DNA of 64,000 nt from Siphonodentalium dalli (GCA_032622095.1 CP136067.1:121001030-121065029); one strand, 5' to 3'. Shown: positions 33,283-45,199, counted from the stretch's first letter. Notes: a model not told the origin generated them from the sequence alone. Numbers and translations: made by a program.

Positions 33283-33674
33283 TTAAAGGTACTCAATCCG
33301 ATTCGATGGTCCTCAAATAATCAGATTCCAACAACAACAACATTTTTAGAAATGCCGCTTCAGTTATCAGAATCGATTAATTGCCCCCCCCCCCCCCCCA
33401 ATCACTATCAACTATAGTATAATCAACACAAAGACTCTTGATTTTAGAGTTATCCATCTTCATCCGCAATTTGGTCCAAGACCGTCGGCTAGTCGACTTT
33501 TTGCTGGGCCACTATTTAAGTCTCGATGGTGAAAAACAATAGATTTCAAAAATCGATAGCTAATAACATCCCAGCTTTGATAGGTGGATTCCTCGACTCG
33601 AATCAAATATTTTTTACCCTCGGAACCAAATAAATAGTTATTGAGGGGCGCTTAATCGGATTATGCATCTTTAA
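33283..33674. mobile_element. TTAA MITE family B
   Basis: TTTAAAGGTACTCAATCCGA begins at 33282, the TTAA at 33283; the other end is CGGATTATGCATCTTTAA at 33674. Body signatures ATCAGAATCGATTAATTGCC, GAGTTATCCATCTTCATCCG, GGGTTCCTCGACTCGAATCA-like are shared with the copies at 43.7, 52.3, 55.5, 56.1, 57.2 and 58.5 kb. Confidence 0.88.
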
Positions 33675-33764
33675 ATCGGTCCCGAGTTTGGAGATTATCC
33701 CAACCCAACAGCATTATCTAGACCAAAATTAAATATTCTTTAAATCGTTTGACAGGAGGGAATT

Positions 33765-33905
33765 AGAGTTAAAGTACTTTCCCCTAGCGGTGAAATACGA
33801 ATCGCCGAATGCGGCGCTTCTCGTTGGCGAGAGGTGTATTGTCATCTGCGTTGATTCCGTCTTAGGGTGTGGACCGCCTAAATTTGTACGGTCTACGAGG
33901 CGTTA
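33765..33905. other. Hairpin-rich, GC-richer segment
   Basis: Three consecutive inverted pairs are visible: CGCCGAATGCGGCG, CTCGTTGGCGAG inside TTCTCGTTGGCGAGAGG, and GGACCG...CGGTCT / CGCCT...AGGCG around 33870-33903. The base composition differs from its AT-rich surroundings. It does not match tRNA, 5S or U snRNAs as I know them. Confidence 0.35.
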
Positions 33906-33906
33906 A

Positions 33907-33909
33907 TAC

Positions 33910-33958
<49 letters not shown>
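33907..33958. repeat. (TA)n microsatellite
   Basis: About 26 uninterrupted TA dinucleotides. Confidence 0.97.
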
Positions 33959-33959
<1 letters not shown>

Positions 33960-34330
33960 GTGTATATATCCGCATTGCAATGAATCTGATAGCTCTTTCG
34001 TGAATTAAATCGATACATGTCTTGGTATGGGACATGTTGAAATACATGTCATGTATTAGCTCAATTGTTGACACCGATTTAAAGATAATGTATAGGGAGT
34101 GGTATGTGTGCATGAAATAATGTTGCCAGTGATAAGCCGACACTGAGGTACGGTACCGATCGACAGATCTGGTAGAGATCGGACGGTATAAGTTGTTACT
34201 TGGCATTGGTTTGGTGTCACATGTTTCCATAGGTGTTTTATCCTACGAGTTTTTATCTATGGTTTTTCCTGGCCGGCCACGTACCGTAGTAACATTATGG
34301 TTCATGTTGTTTTTTATTGTGAAATCCATG

Positions 34331-35056
34331 ATGATTGTATAATATGATTGTATATATATATTGGACATATTATGTTTCATAACTCAGTATTACATGTAGA
34401 GTAATATATTGTAGTGTGTTAAGACTCGAATAGTCTTTCTAAAGTAGATCCGACTGGCCGTATGCAACATATATTTTCATATAACATCAGTTGTATGTTG
34501 AAGTGCAGAGTATCCACTGCATCTACAGTGTATCTTGTTATCTGCATGGTGTGTAATTGGAATACGAATTACCATAGGAATTACTTGTGCATATATGGAA
34601 ATTTGAGATTCGTAATTTTTTCCAGATGAAACCGAGTAACCGTGGTTATTCACAATGGTGTAAACGGGTATATATTATGCTCACTGTCAGTACAGTATGA
34701 TTGTATAATATGATTATATCTATATATTGGATATATTATGTTTCATAAATCAGTATTACATGTAGAGTAATATATTGTAGTGTGTTAAGACTCGAATAGT
34801 CTTTCTAAAGTAGATCATGTATGCAACATATATTATCATAATAGCATCAGTTGTATGTTGAAGTGCAGAGTATCCACTGCATCTACGGTGTATCTTGTTA
34901 TCTGCATGGTGTGTAATTGGAATACGAATGACCATTGGATTTACTTGTGGATATATGGATATTTGAGATTCGTACATTGTTCCAGATGGAACCGAATAAC
35001 CGTGGTTATTCACAATGGTGTAAACGGGTTTATATTATGCTCACTGTCAGTACAGT
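34331..35056. repeat. Tandem duplication, about 365-bp unit, 2 copies
   Basis: ATTGTATAATATGATTGTAT...TATTACATGTAGAGTAATAT...GTCTTTCTAAAGTAGATC...AAGTGCAGAGTATCCACTGC...ACCGTGGTTATTCACAATGG...GCTCACTGTCAGTACAG is present at 34331-34695 and 34698-35056 with about one change in fifteen bases. The duplicate ends run into the hairpin-motif tract. Confidence 0.93.
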
Positions 35057-36485
35057 GTCGTGTTCGAACAAATCAAGTTGGGTTTTTTGATCGTATGCGC
35101 AGAGGCAGATGGGATATCAGTGTATTCTAGGATTGTATGGATGTTTATTGATACATATCGGCGATAGATATATGTATTGGCTGTATATTATATTTGTTTC
35201 AATTAATGGAGAATTTATATGCATATTACCGGTAATTCAAATATAATTATAAGTAATGCAGACTGACATTATACTGCCCATGCAGTGTTCGCTTGTCCGA
35301 ACGTTCAGTGATGTTCTGGAGTTTGCGCCGATGCAAACGGATGCTTGGTTCCATAATTAGATGCAGTCTCAATGCATACTATACGGCTATTTATTCTATT
35401 GTATGCATGTATTTCCAGTGGACTGAAATATGTAATATTTGGGATATTTGAGCATTGAGAATTGTGAATAATTAAAAGTTCGAACCGATGCAATGCGATT
35501 TTTGGTGGACTATTTTGTAGAATACTACAGTAAACGTTGTTTTGGGTCCATAAACAAAATCGTGTAAACTGGACAAAACTATATTCTCACTGTCAGTACA
35601 GTGTCGTGTTGGAACCAGTGATGTTTGGTTTTCTGACCGTGTGCTCAATGGCCGACGGGCGATTGTTGTATTATAAACAAAGCGATGCTTATCGATACAT
35701 ATGTGTGTATATGTGTATATATATATATGTATGTATACGTATATATGTGTATATGTGTATATATATGCTGTGTGTTGTATTGTTTCCAATTTTGGAGAAT
35801 TATATGCATATTAATTCAATTAGAATTATAGGTAATGCAGACCGACGCTATATACTGCTCATGCAGAGTACGGTTTCCGAACGTTCAGTGATGTTCTGGA
35901 GTTTGCGCAGACGCAAACAGATATTTTGGTTCCATGCATAATTCGATGCAGTCATCTCTCAATGGTTAATATATGGCTATTTGTTCCATTTTATGTATTT
36001 CTAGTGGACTGACATGTGGGATATTTGGATATTTGAGCATTGAGATTTGTGAATGATTAAATGTTAGAACCGATGAAAAACGGTTTTTGGTGGACTGTTT
36101 TGTGAAATACTACAGTAAAAGTGGACTTGGTGCCAAATATCCGTACATATTTCCGATGGAATAGGAAAATTGCGTATATACATGTATTGGTGACTAATTA
36201 CACACTGTCATTATAGTGACGCGTTGTAACTGCATTGCGAATGCGATGATATTTCATGTCAGTTCGCGGTGGGGCACTGCAACGTGATGCACGGCCCGGG
36301 TAGTGTGCGTGATAGATTATCAGGCCGCACTGTCATTCAAAGTGCGAGGTTTAGAACATTCAGTGATGTTCCTCCATCTGCGCAGATGCAGGTGAGCGTG
36401 TACACAATGATATCATTTTCTATCTCGGTGTGATTTAGAACATTCAGTGATGTTGGGCCATCTGCGCAGATGCAAATGGCCGATG
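35037..36485. repeat. Degenerate tandem tract of conserved hairpin motifs
   Basis: A compound motif recurs while the sequence between diverges. Hairpin 1 is CACTGTCAGTACAGTG (35043, 35588; CACTGTCATTATAGTG at 36206). Hairpin 2 is GAACGTTCAGTGATGTTC (35299, 35878) or GAACATTCAGTGATGTTC (36353) and a shortened copy at 36438. Hairpin 3, about 4 bases later, is GTTTGCGCCGATGCAAAC, GTTTGCGCAGACGCAAAC or CATCTGCGCAGATG. The larger unit is about 560 bp (35.22-35.53 matches 35.81-36.11 kb). No open frame is conserved. Confidence 0.7.
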
Positions 36486-37356
36486 TAATTGTGATGGATG
36501 TCCTTGTTTATATGGTTGTGATGGAATGTTTATGCATGTATATTGGAATGATTGTGTAGTTAGTTAGAATAAATATGGTCCGCGTGACGATGCAACGCGC
36601 TATCCTATATGGGTGTTGTTGTTCTTGGGTATATTCGGGATGAAGGATGGAACGCGTTTTAGGGGAACTTGAATTCTATCTGTGAATTACTGACCCATTT
36701 CAGCGCTTCGTTACGTGATACCAGTTTTATATTAAAGTATGGTTTGTTTTATATTATAGTATGGTTTGTTTTATATTATAGTATGGTTTGTTTTAATATT
36801 GGGACATGGAAACCATAACCTAATTGCCGATTGACCGATCGCTCAAAACGTAGTTGTTTTCTGATACACGTATGTATTATCAGGAAGCTGGTGGTACAGA
36901 ACATAACGGAAAGGGCTATTGGCAATTCATTATGTTGCGTAAATCATTGTTGAAAATGAAAATGCTACTGCATTGAAACTACTCATAAAATGTTATACCC
37001 AATATATTTACATACTAAGTGTGATCATCACTAAATCCAGCATTCCGAATGGTCGGCGCCCACGTGGCTAGTTGCAATTATTTCTCGGTGAATGCGCAAC
37101 AGCTCATAACTGCAAGCTCATAACAACATCGATACGTCATTTGGGTTTGGAAAGACGAACGCGTAATGTTTTGGGCGCATTTGGATTCGCGCAGGATTGA
37201 CTTAATAAATCATCGGGTTTCAATTGTTCCTGTTAACTTTTGCCAAGGGTGCTATGGGATATTTTGGGCTGGTTTTGTCACGATACACTTTTCGATTTAA
37301 ATACATTTACAAAAGTGGCTTTTTCGCTAAATGTATATAAATATACGGATTAACTG
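36486..37356. other. Unassigned non-coding stretch
   Basis: Only a small triplicated TATAGTATGGTTTGTTTTA (36730-36795) is seen. Confidence 0.45.
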
Positions 37357-37494
37357 TCATGTGGACTGTTTGTATGGAGATGTAACCGTGAGGTAAGTGG
37401 TCATAACTTGTATGTAAAACGGGTTTTACACAAGTTATGACCACTTACCTCACGGTTACATCTCCATAAAAACAGTCCACATGACAGTTAATCC
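37357..37494. repeat. Near-perfect palindrome, arms about 65 bp
   Basis: GGATTAACTGTCATGTGGAC, GGAGATGTAACCGTGAGGTA, AGTGGTCATAACTTGT pairs with ACAAGTTATGACCACTTACC, TCACGGTTACATCTCC, GTCCACATGACAGTTAATCC; centre AAAACGGGTTTT. Confidence 0.94.
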
Positions 37495-37540
37495 TTATAT
37501 CACTGAGCCAGGTCAGTAATATCCACCTTTGTTTATATGT

Positions 37541-38015
37541 ATATGTGACCCGCCATATCAAATCCAGTCATAAGTCGGGATTTTTTTACCCTGTGCCAAT
37601 GCATTCTCTTATATATGCGAGTCGACCATAGGTCGCCTCGCATATATAAGAGAATGCATTGGCCTAACAATCTTTTACAATTTTAGTAATTTTTTCTTGT
37701 ATTCTTTAACAATTTTATAATTTCACCCATACAGAGCCCCCCCCCCCCCCCAGACAAACATGAGCAGACGACACTCTTCTATATGCTTCTATATATGTGT
37801 GGGGCTCCCTGCAGGGTAATGGATGTTTTTTATTTTATGTCCTAAAATTGTAAGAAACATTTATTTAAAAAAAATGATAAAAAATTGTTAGGCCAATGCA
37901 TTCTCTTATATATGCGAGGCGACCTATGGTCGACTCGCATATATAAGAGAATGCATAGGCACAGGGTAAAAAAAATCCCGACTTACGACTGAATTTGAAA
38001 TGGCGAGTCACATAT
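37541..38015. mobile_element. TIR element (ATATGTGACCCGCCAT) carrying two family A palindromes
   Basis: ATATGTGACCCGCCATATCA, AATCCAGTCATAAGTCGGGA on the left pairs with TCCCGACTTACGACTGAATT, TGAAATGGCGAGTCACATAT on the right. Immediately inside each end is TTACCCTGTGCC and the 80-nt palindrome module, but the TTAACCCTTT terminus of family A is absent. The core between palindromes is the inverse of the core of the 9146-9598 element. Confidence 0.85.
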
Positions 38016-38065
38016 ATAGTATTGACTAATGTATGTTATATTTATCACCTAATGCGCATAAGATT

Positions 38066-38193
38066 GTCCACTTATAAATGGACAATCGGTACCTAAAATG
38101 ATCATTAATAAATGGACAATCCGACCACGCGTGGTCGGATTGTCCATTTATTAATGACCATTTTAGGTACCGATTGTCCATTTATAAGTGGAC
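38066..38193. repeat. Perfect or near-perfect 128-bp palindrome
   Basis: GTCCACTTATAAATGGACAA, TCGGTACCTAAAATG, ATTAATAAATGGACAATCCG, ACCACGCGTGGT (centre), then the complement. A nested TTGTCCATTTAT / ATAAATGGACAA repeat occurs twice per arm. Spacer length is zero or nearly so. Confidence 0.94.
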
Positions 38194-38410
38194 TAAATTT
38201 ACTGTTGCCAAATTTGCAGCCAAATTGTTTTAGAAGATGATAAAATGCCATCAGTTTCTGCAGCATCGATTGTAAATACTGTTCATATATTATAATGTAT
38301 ATCATTTTAATACTTATTATATAACTCATGAACATAAATGTATTATATAAGTCATGTACATAGATGTATTATATGTTAGCTTAATATCTATGTATTATGG
38401 GTCGATAAGA

Positions 38411-38870
38411 TTAAAGATACGGGCGGCGTTGGCGGTGGGTATGCTGTAAACATATTCACCTCCGTCAAAAACCGCCATAAACAGAAATAATAGTAAAATA
38501 TAGACAGAACTTGTTCTTATACCAATCAGAAATATGACATAAACAGTATATTATTGTCATTTTTTCCCTTTGTTATGTAAACAAAGGCAAAAAACGTTAC
38601 GTTACCTGGCTTTTGTTTAGATCCGGATATGGTAAACATAAAGAGCGTTATTTGTTACTGTTTTCTTGATATGGAAATAATAAAGAGCGTTTATGTCATG
38701 TGTGTTTGATTTACCAATAGAATTGCGCTGAGTTGTGTAAACAGAAGCACAACTTCTGTAACACGAGCAGGCTCTTGTTTACGTACATGCATCATCGTGA
38801 GCCTTGACGACAATATATTATTTACGCGCTGATTATGTTTGGCATATGAACTTTTAATGTTGTTTTCAAC
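38411..38870. mobile_element. TTAA MITE family C, inverted copy, truncated at right
   Basis: TTAAAGATACGGGCGGCGTT opens at 38411. The body is the inverse of 24960-25487 (CCGTCAAAAACCGCCATAAA, TGGCTTTTGTTTAGATCCGG, AACTTCTGTAACACGAGCAG). It fades at about 38870. Confidence 0.85.
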
Positions 38871-39224
38871 TATGCCTAGACATGGTGCTACTGAATTTTT
38901 ACACATAACATATTTCTTTAATTTTAAAGTAGTTTTTGTGTAAATTCTAACTAATATAATCCAGCGGTATTAATTGGTCATATATTGATCAGATACATCA
39001 TTTTTGTATATCCGGGATTGTATAATAATTATTTTGCATGGGTTAGAAAGATATATAATGATGCATGTATGCATATAAGGCTAAATAAAGATATATATTC
39101 TGGAGTTTGCGAGAACATAATCCACTGTTCTCGGCTCTTTGCGCATGTACCGGTACTCTGTGTTCCTGTATTTGTATCCGATGACCTCCGATCCGATATT
39201 TAAAACAAAATGAATTTAGAAAGC
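38871..39224. other. Unassigned stretch before the LINE
   Basis: It may include the 5' part of the retrotransposon, but no coding similarity is visible before about 39240. Confidence 0.35.
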
Positions 39225-42200
39225 GAACTACACGATTCGAAAAATATTTGCTATATACTGTTTGGAATATCCAGGGACTCACAAAGTAGGTGAATGCACA
39301 TGATTTTATTAAGCTGATAAATCGTTATGATTGTATTACTTTAACAGAAACCTGGCATAACGATATCGCGAACATCCAAATTCCAGAATATCATTATTTA
39401 GACTTTTGCAGAAAAGAAAAGAATGCGAGAGGGGGATTGCATTTTATTATTGTTCCGTATATAAAAAATATATCAAGAAAGTTAAGCGCATGCATGGCAC
39501 GACGTTGTGGGTTGAATTTTAAGGTAAAATGTTCGGATTAGAAACAAACATCGTGTTAATTTCTGTGTATATACCTCCAATCAATTCAAGTATTTGGAAA
39601 ACAGGCGACAAACGTGAGAACATTTTTAGTGATCTCGCGAATGATCTTGCGAAGTTGAAATCGGACCAGCTGATTATTCTTGGCGGGATTTCAATGCTAG
39701 AACCGGAGGCAACCCGGATTTTGTTGCACACGATGACGACATACACATTTTAGTGCATGACAACTATATGCTTGATTCTGTGAAAGAAAGGGCTAGTCTC
39801 GATAAAGTCTGCAATGATTTTGGGAAACAGCTCCTCAGTATTTGTAAATCAAGTGGCCTAAGAATAGTCAACGGCAGAAAACCTGGCGATTCTCTAGGTA
39901 ATTTAACCAGCTACCAATACAATGGAGCCAGCATAGTTGATTATGTAATAACAACTGAAAAGTATTTATACGATGTTTTACGTACTTTTGTGTAAAACTC
40001 CCAGCATAATTCTCAGACCACAGTCAGCTCTCGGTGCATCTAAACTTCAAAGTGTGTAAATTTGAAACACAAAAACTTAAATATAAATACACCCATCGAA
40101 GTGTCAAGGTGAAATGGTGCGATGATAGTTCCGATAAAGCGAAAGTTTTTTTTATACGAGCCACATATTAAAAAAAGTCTGATGAATTTCAGACTGACTA
40201 CCTATCGGGAAAATCCTGAAGGCATCGAAAGCGCAACTCATCACCAAAGCGAAATATTCAAATGCATTAATCAAGCTTCGACAAAAGTTGTTAAAATAAC
40301 ACATAGGCAACGACAGCAACGAAAACGTATCTGGTTTGATCAACGTTGTAAAGATTTGAAAACAAATATGGGAAATGTGGTTAGTCAAATGAAAAAGAAT
40401 CCCCTGGATAAAACTCTACAATTAAAGTTTATCAATGCAAAGAAATTATACAAAAGAGAAACGAAACTGAAATCTAAATTATTTCGGTTACAAATGTCTC
40501 AAAAAATAGATAGGCTCGAAAGTAGCGACCCATCGGTTTATTGGGATATAATCAAAAGCTTGCGAATGAACAAAGCACAAGACAAATCTGTTGACCTTCA
40601 CCCTGACGAAGCTGTTGATTTTATCGACCAATTACTCTTTCGCGATACACCTGAAACAAATTTTCAATATCTCGCCGAACGTCAGAGTGAATTACTGATA
40701 GATCTTAATAATAGTGACATAACTGCCATGGAAGTACTTGGGGCATTAAGGCAATTGAAAAACAGGAAAGCGACATGCTTAGATAATATTCCGAATGAAT
40801 TACTAAATACAATAATTCCGTTGGTAATAGATGACGTGGCAAGACTTTTCAACCATGCCTTGAAGTCAGGACATTATCCAGTATGCTGGAGTCATTCATT
40901 CATCAAAACATTATATAAGAAAGGAAACAGACATGATCCAAACAATTACAAGCCAGTAATGTTGGAAAACTGTTCAATAAAAGTATTAACTCTAGAATCG
41001 ACAACTTTTTAGAAACAAACAAACTTATAAGCGATAATCAATTCGGATTTAGAAAAAATCGCAGTACAATCGACAGTGCGTTCGTCTTGCGGACGTTAGT
41101 GAATAAGAAAAAAGAGCAGAAATACTGCTATATACTGCTTTTGTAGACTTCAAGAAATCATTCGATTCCGTTGATAGATCGATTTTATTTACAAAACTTC
41201 AAGGTATTGGTGATAACGGGTCGGTATTCTCGATTATACAGTCCATTTATAAGTGTAGTTTTTTTCCGTTAAAACGTCAGCAGGATTTGGTCCCCCTTTG
41301 CTATCGAAAATAGGAGTACGGCAAGGATAGTCGTTGTCGCCCACCCTTTTCAAAATATTCATTGACGATATTGGCAGACAATTCAATAACATGGGCCATC
41401 CGTGCTACATAAACAATCGCCCGATTAGTCACTTACTTTTTGCTGATGATCTCGTTTTACTGTCTGAAACAGCCGAGGGTTTGCAAAATTCTTTGAATGA
41501 GTTGCAACAATATACTTATAATAATAATCTAACGGTTAATTCAGACAAATCAAAATGCATGGTATTTAAGCCAAATAAACGGAAGTTGCATATGGATAGT
41601 AAGTTTTATATAAATGGTGAGTCGTTAGAAGTAGTCGAAGAATATAAATTCTTGGGTCTCATTTTCAGTTTTGACGGTAAAATGGAGAGAGCTTGTGAAA
41701 ACTTGAGCGACAAATTAATAATGCCTATTCTGTTGTATGGTTGCGAAATATGGGCTGCTGAGTTGAAAGTTCCGTTTGTTGATAACTACCCTTTTGAACA
41801 GACACATTTAAAGTTCTGTAAAAATATACTACAACTCAATAGAAAAGCGTCAAATCACGCTTCGAGGGCTGAACTAGGTCGATACCCCATTGCAATTAAT
41901 GCCATCGGGAATCTGTTCAAATATCTAAAAAAACACTTCGTTTTGCACAACCGGGAAATATAATACATGATTCTTTCACAGAATCTCTATTATGTAATCT
42001 TCCAACGTGGGACACACATCTTGCGAAAAGCGGTATCAATATATCACAGTCTAATAAAACGATAGGATTTACCGACAAACTTATAATTGAGAGACTAAAA
42101 TCAGAACATGTAAATCATTTCAAAAAAGATATATTCGATGACGACAAAAAGAATGGTGCTAATAAACTACGAACATATAGAACGTTCAAAGACAAATATG

Positions 42201-42775
42201 AAATAGAACCATACATCAAACACGTCCGATCACGAACGTCAAGATAAATGTTCACCCCACTGCGTGTTAGCAATCATATATTAGCTATAGAAAAAGGCCG
42301 ACACACACAGCCAAAGACGTTATTAAAAGACATATTTTGTCTCATGTGTGATGGGGAAAAAGTTGAAACTGAAAAACATTTCATAATGGAATGCAGTGCG
42401 TACACTGACATCAGGAAAGAATTATTTGATGTTGCTCACACTAATAACATACACTTTACAAACATGAACGATGATGATAAATTCATTTTTATAATGAAAA
42501 ATGAAGACAAAGTAATTATGAATTCCGTGTGCAACATGATCCGGTTATTCTTCCAAAGGAGAATAGATATAAATATGGGGAAATGAACATTATGGAAAAT
42601 TTATATTTAATTAAGAATCGTATGTAGAATATAGTTATAGGCTTGTTTACTGTTATATGCACATCTATTATGTATTATGTTTTATTTACTTGTACTTTAT
42701 GTTATTTGCAACTGATTGTATTTGTGTATTGTAATAAACTATCTTATCTGATCTTATCTTATCTTATGAACAAAA
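39225..42775 (+). pseudogene. Non-LTR retrotransposon (LINE), endonuclease plus reverse transcriptase, decayed
   Basis: A nearly full-length ORF2-type region broken by frameshifts and stops. The endonuclease starts around VWNIQGLTK (about 39258) and ITLTETW (39332), continues with VYIPP (39564), a degraded GDFN position, and ASIVDYVI (39927). The linker and thumb-upstream region is open at 40122-41012 (RKATCLDNIPNELL, NNYKPVMLENCS). After a frameshift come QFGFRKNRSTIDSAF (41038) and DFKKSFDSVDRS in pieces. GVRQG is followed by an in-frame TAG at 41328, then LSPTLF. The catalytic FADD is at 41439-41450 (LLFADDLVLLSETAEGLQ). A C-terminal cysteine knuckle C-x2-C-x9-H-x4-C is in 42248-42586. The 3' end has AATAAA-like sequence at 42733 and a TCTTATCTGATCTTATCTTA tail, as in LINEs with microsatellite tails. 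The clade is uncertain (CR1/Jockey-group-like). It cannot make an active protein. Confidence 0.88.
42745..42772. repeat. (TCTTA)n-like LINE tail
   Basis: TATCTTATCTGATCTTATCT and TATCTTATG close the LINE; such short tandem tails are reverse-transcription products at non-LTR 3' ends. Confidence 0.75.
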
Positions 42776-42869
42776 CTATATACATTTTAATATTCCTTCT
42801 GTTGATGGCGATTTGAACAAATGTGAATATCTCTGCAACGAACGCCGCCCGTGCCTTTAGCCTCAGTCT

Positions 42870-43493
42870 TATGTCGCTGAAGTATATAGAAGACTGAGGG
42901 GGGTCTTATTGAAGCGTGTAAGATTCCCCAGGGTTCCTACAATCTTGAACCTGACAAGATGGTATACGATTCGAGAACGAGGGGCCACACTCACAAATTA
43001 CACCCCAATAGAGGCAACAAAGACATCCGTACGAGGGGCCACACTCACAAATTACACCCCAATAGAGGCAACAAAGACATCCGTACGAGGTGCCACACTC
43101 ACAAATTACACCCCAATAGAGGCAACAAAGACATCCGTACGAGGGGCCACACTCACAAATTACACCCCAATAGAGGCAACAAAGACATCCGTACGAGGGG
43201 CCACACTCACAAATTACACCCCAATAGATACAACAAAGACATCCGTACGAGGGGCCACACTCACAAATTACACCCCAATAGAGGCAACAAAGACATCCGT
43301 ACGAGGGGCCACACTCACAAATTACACCCAAAATAGAGGCAACAAAGACATCCGTTTGCACTTCTTTGTAGAAAGAGTGATGCTTCATTGGAACAATTTA
43401 TCACAGTTCGTGGTAGATTCGGAAGACATGAAAACCTTCAAAGAAAGACTTGATTCGGAACTTTGGAACATCATATATCAATTCGATGAGTAA
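42870..43493 (+). pseudogene. 3' coding tail of a second non-LTR element, expanded by a 54-bp repeat
   Basis: The region reads YRRLRGVLL, a typical post-RT phrase, then RTRGHTHKLHPNRGNKDIR repeated, and after a one-base gain in the last unit HFFVERVMLHWNNLSQFVV...FKERLDSELW and a stop at about 43491. The order RRLRG - RGH.xKL - FFxxRVxxxWNxLxxxVV - FKxxLD is the usual C terminus of many CR1/Jockey-type reverse transcriptases. The repeat is an insertional expansion of one 18-residue piece (RGHTHKLHPNRGNKDIRT). The LINE just upstream ends differently (a C-x2-C knuckle), so this is a different element. Confidence 0.7.
42975..43352. repeat. Minisatellite, 54-bp unit (18 codons), 7 copies
   Basis: ACGAGGGGCCACACTCACAA, ATTACACCCCAATAGAGGCA, ACAAAGACATCCGT recurs every 54 bp (43031, 43085 and so on) with very few changes. 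Because 54 is a multiple of 3 every open frame persists through the array, giving three long frames including a minus-strand one of cysteine-rich repeats. Only the RGHTHKL frame has a family meaning. Confidence 0.97.
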
Positions 43494-43708
43494 CCATCGA
43501 TTACGCACATACAATGTGAACAGACAGCTTGCAGCGCGTGAAAACCTCAAATTAGATTTCATATTCTGTAACTTTGGGCTAAAAGTTATCGCGACTTGTT
43601 GCCGATATATTTTTTGCTATATTACTCAACGCAGGTCATTTTCATCACGCCACGTCATTTTGTCACTAAAATCATGGACAGTATAACTTTCGTAGGCACA
43701 ATCAATTA

Positions 43709-44180
43709 TTAAAGGTACCCAATCCGACCAGATGGTCCCCTTACCATCAATATACAACAACAACATTTCTTCAAAATACGCTTTAGTTATCAGAATCGAT
43801 TTATTGCAACAAAATAATGCTAACCACTGTCAACTATGATATCAAATTTCCCAAAACTAGTTATTTATAAAAATTTTGTTCAACAAAATATGCGTATTAT
43901 CACTTGAGTATCACAAAATTTGACCGTATTACCACTTGATTCTAGAGTTATCTATCTTCATCCACAATTTTGTCCGAGTCCCTCCGTTTGACCACGTGTT
44001 TCTGGGCCACATATTATTACACATCTCGAGAAATAATAAACTTCAAAAATCGATATCTAATCACTCTTGAGCTTTGGTGGATGGGTTCCTCGACTCGAAT
44101 CAAATAGTTTTACCCCCCCCCCCCCCCGAAGCCAAAGAAATTGCAATTTAGAAGCGTCTGATAGGATTGAGTACCTTTAA
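43709..44180. mobile_element. TTAA MITE family B
   Basis: TTAAAGGTACCCAATCCGAC at 43709 and GATTGAGTACCTTTAA at 44180; it has the body signatures of the family and a long C-run at 44114. Confidence 0.9.
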
Positions 44181-45199
44181 CGTTTTATTTGATTTTCAAT
44201 GACTACCTTACTCGTATTTAAATTAGCGCAGTACTATTTTTCGCTCAATTTTAAATTCGTGCACTTTAAATTCGCGCTTCTAGCTGCGCGAATTCAAAAC
44301 TGACAAAAATATTTTCGTAATATTTCTGTGATATTTTCATATATCTTGGAGCTGATGACAGTTTTGGTTCTTAGTCAATGCTGGAGACAGTATAATTGTG
44401 TATATTAAACACCATCGCGGCGGATTTACATCGTGTAGACAATAAACTAGTAACTACATATATACATCATAATTTTGTGGCGACCTGGGGTCAATACTAT
44501 GAACAATTTTATACCTGTAAATACAAATTGTATTTATTAATTTGTAATTACAAATTTGTGTTAACTATCACAGTGGTTTCATAGTACAGGGAAAATTTAG
44601 CCGTATGATTGTAATACTTTAGACTGGGCGAGAGGTGAAACCCCTAAAAGGCAGCTGTAAAACTTAGAAAAAACTAACTCGCCACTCTGCTCCCATGCAC
44701 CTGTTATCAGTGTTATCTGAATACCAGTTCAAACAAGAAAACCATAGTCAGAAATGGTAACGCCACCAAGATCGTATTATTAGTCATAAATATAAATCAT
44801 AATATAAAATATATTGGTTACATGAATGGACCGCCTCAGAATTCCGTTAAGACAAGTAATTCTTCAAATTATTACAATGAACTACGGCTTATAAATTACT
44901 GCAGGTTTCTCATTCGCCACACCAGAATGCTTCTAAATGCGGATCAAAGCTAAGAGTGCATGGCACATGCAGCCATTGTTCATAGACATTTTACAGATAG
45001 CGAGAATGATGCATGCTGGGAACGAAAGTATCCACAGCAAAGCCATGTGCTTACGGAGGCATGCGTTTATTATAGGGGATTTATGGTGGGCCTATAAAAC
45101 TAATTATAACTTTGTTATCTGTCATAGTTTATGCGTGAAATTTTAAACATATATACCATGGACATATACCCCTTCCAGAATGTTGAAAAACATTTTCAG

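Noticed and set aside
33790-33820. rRNA fragment (TAGCGGTGAAATACG resembles a small-subunit rRNA phrase)
   Set aside because: The similarity stops after about 13 bases and the rest does not follow rRNA.
35472-35941. Overlapping 105- and 134-codon frames on both strands
   Set aside because: They span a TATATG-type simple repeat and the duplicated hairpin tract; no conservation between duplicate copies of the tract.
39529-42586. Functional host gene(s) in the LINE region
   Set aside because: The frames line up as one endonuclease-reverse transcriptase reading with frameshifts and an in-frame TAG before LSPTLF, so it is a dead retroelement.
42906-43388. 160-codon minus-strand cysteine-rich repeat frame
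   Set aside because: It is the reverse of the 54-bp repeat, which belongs to the plus-strand retrotransposon tail.
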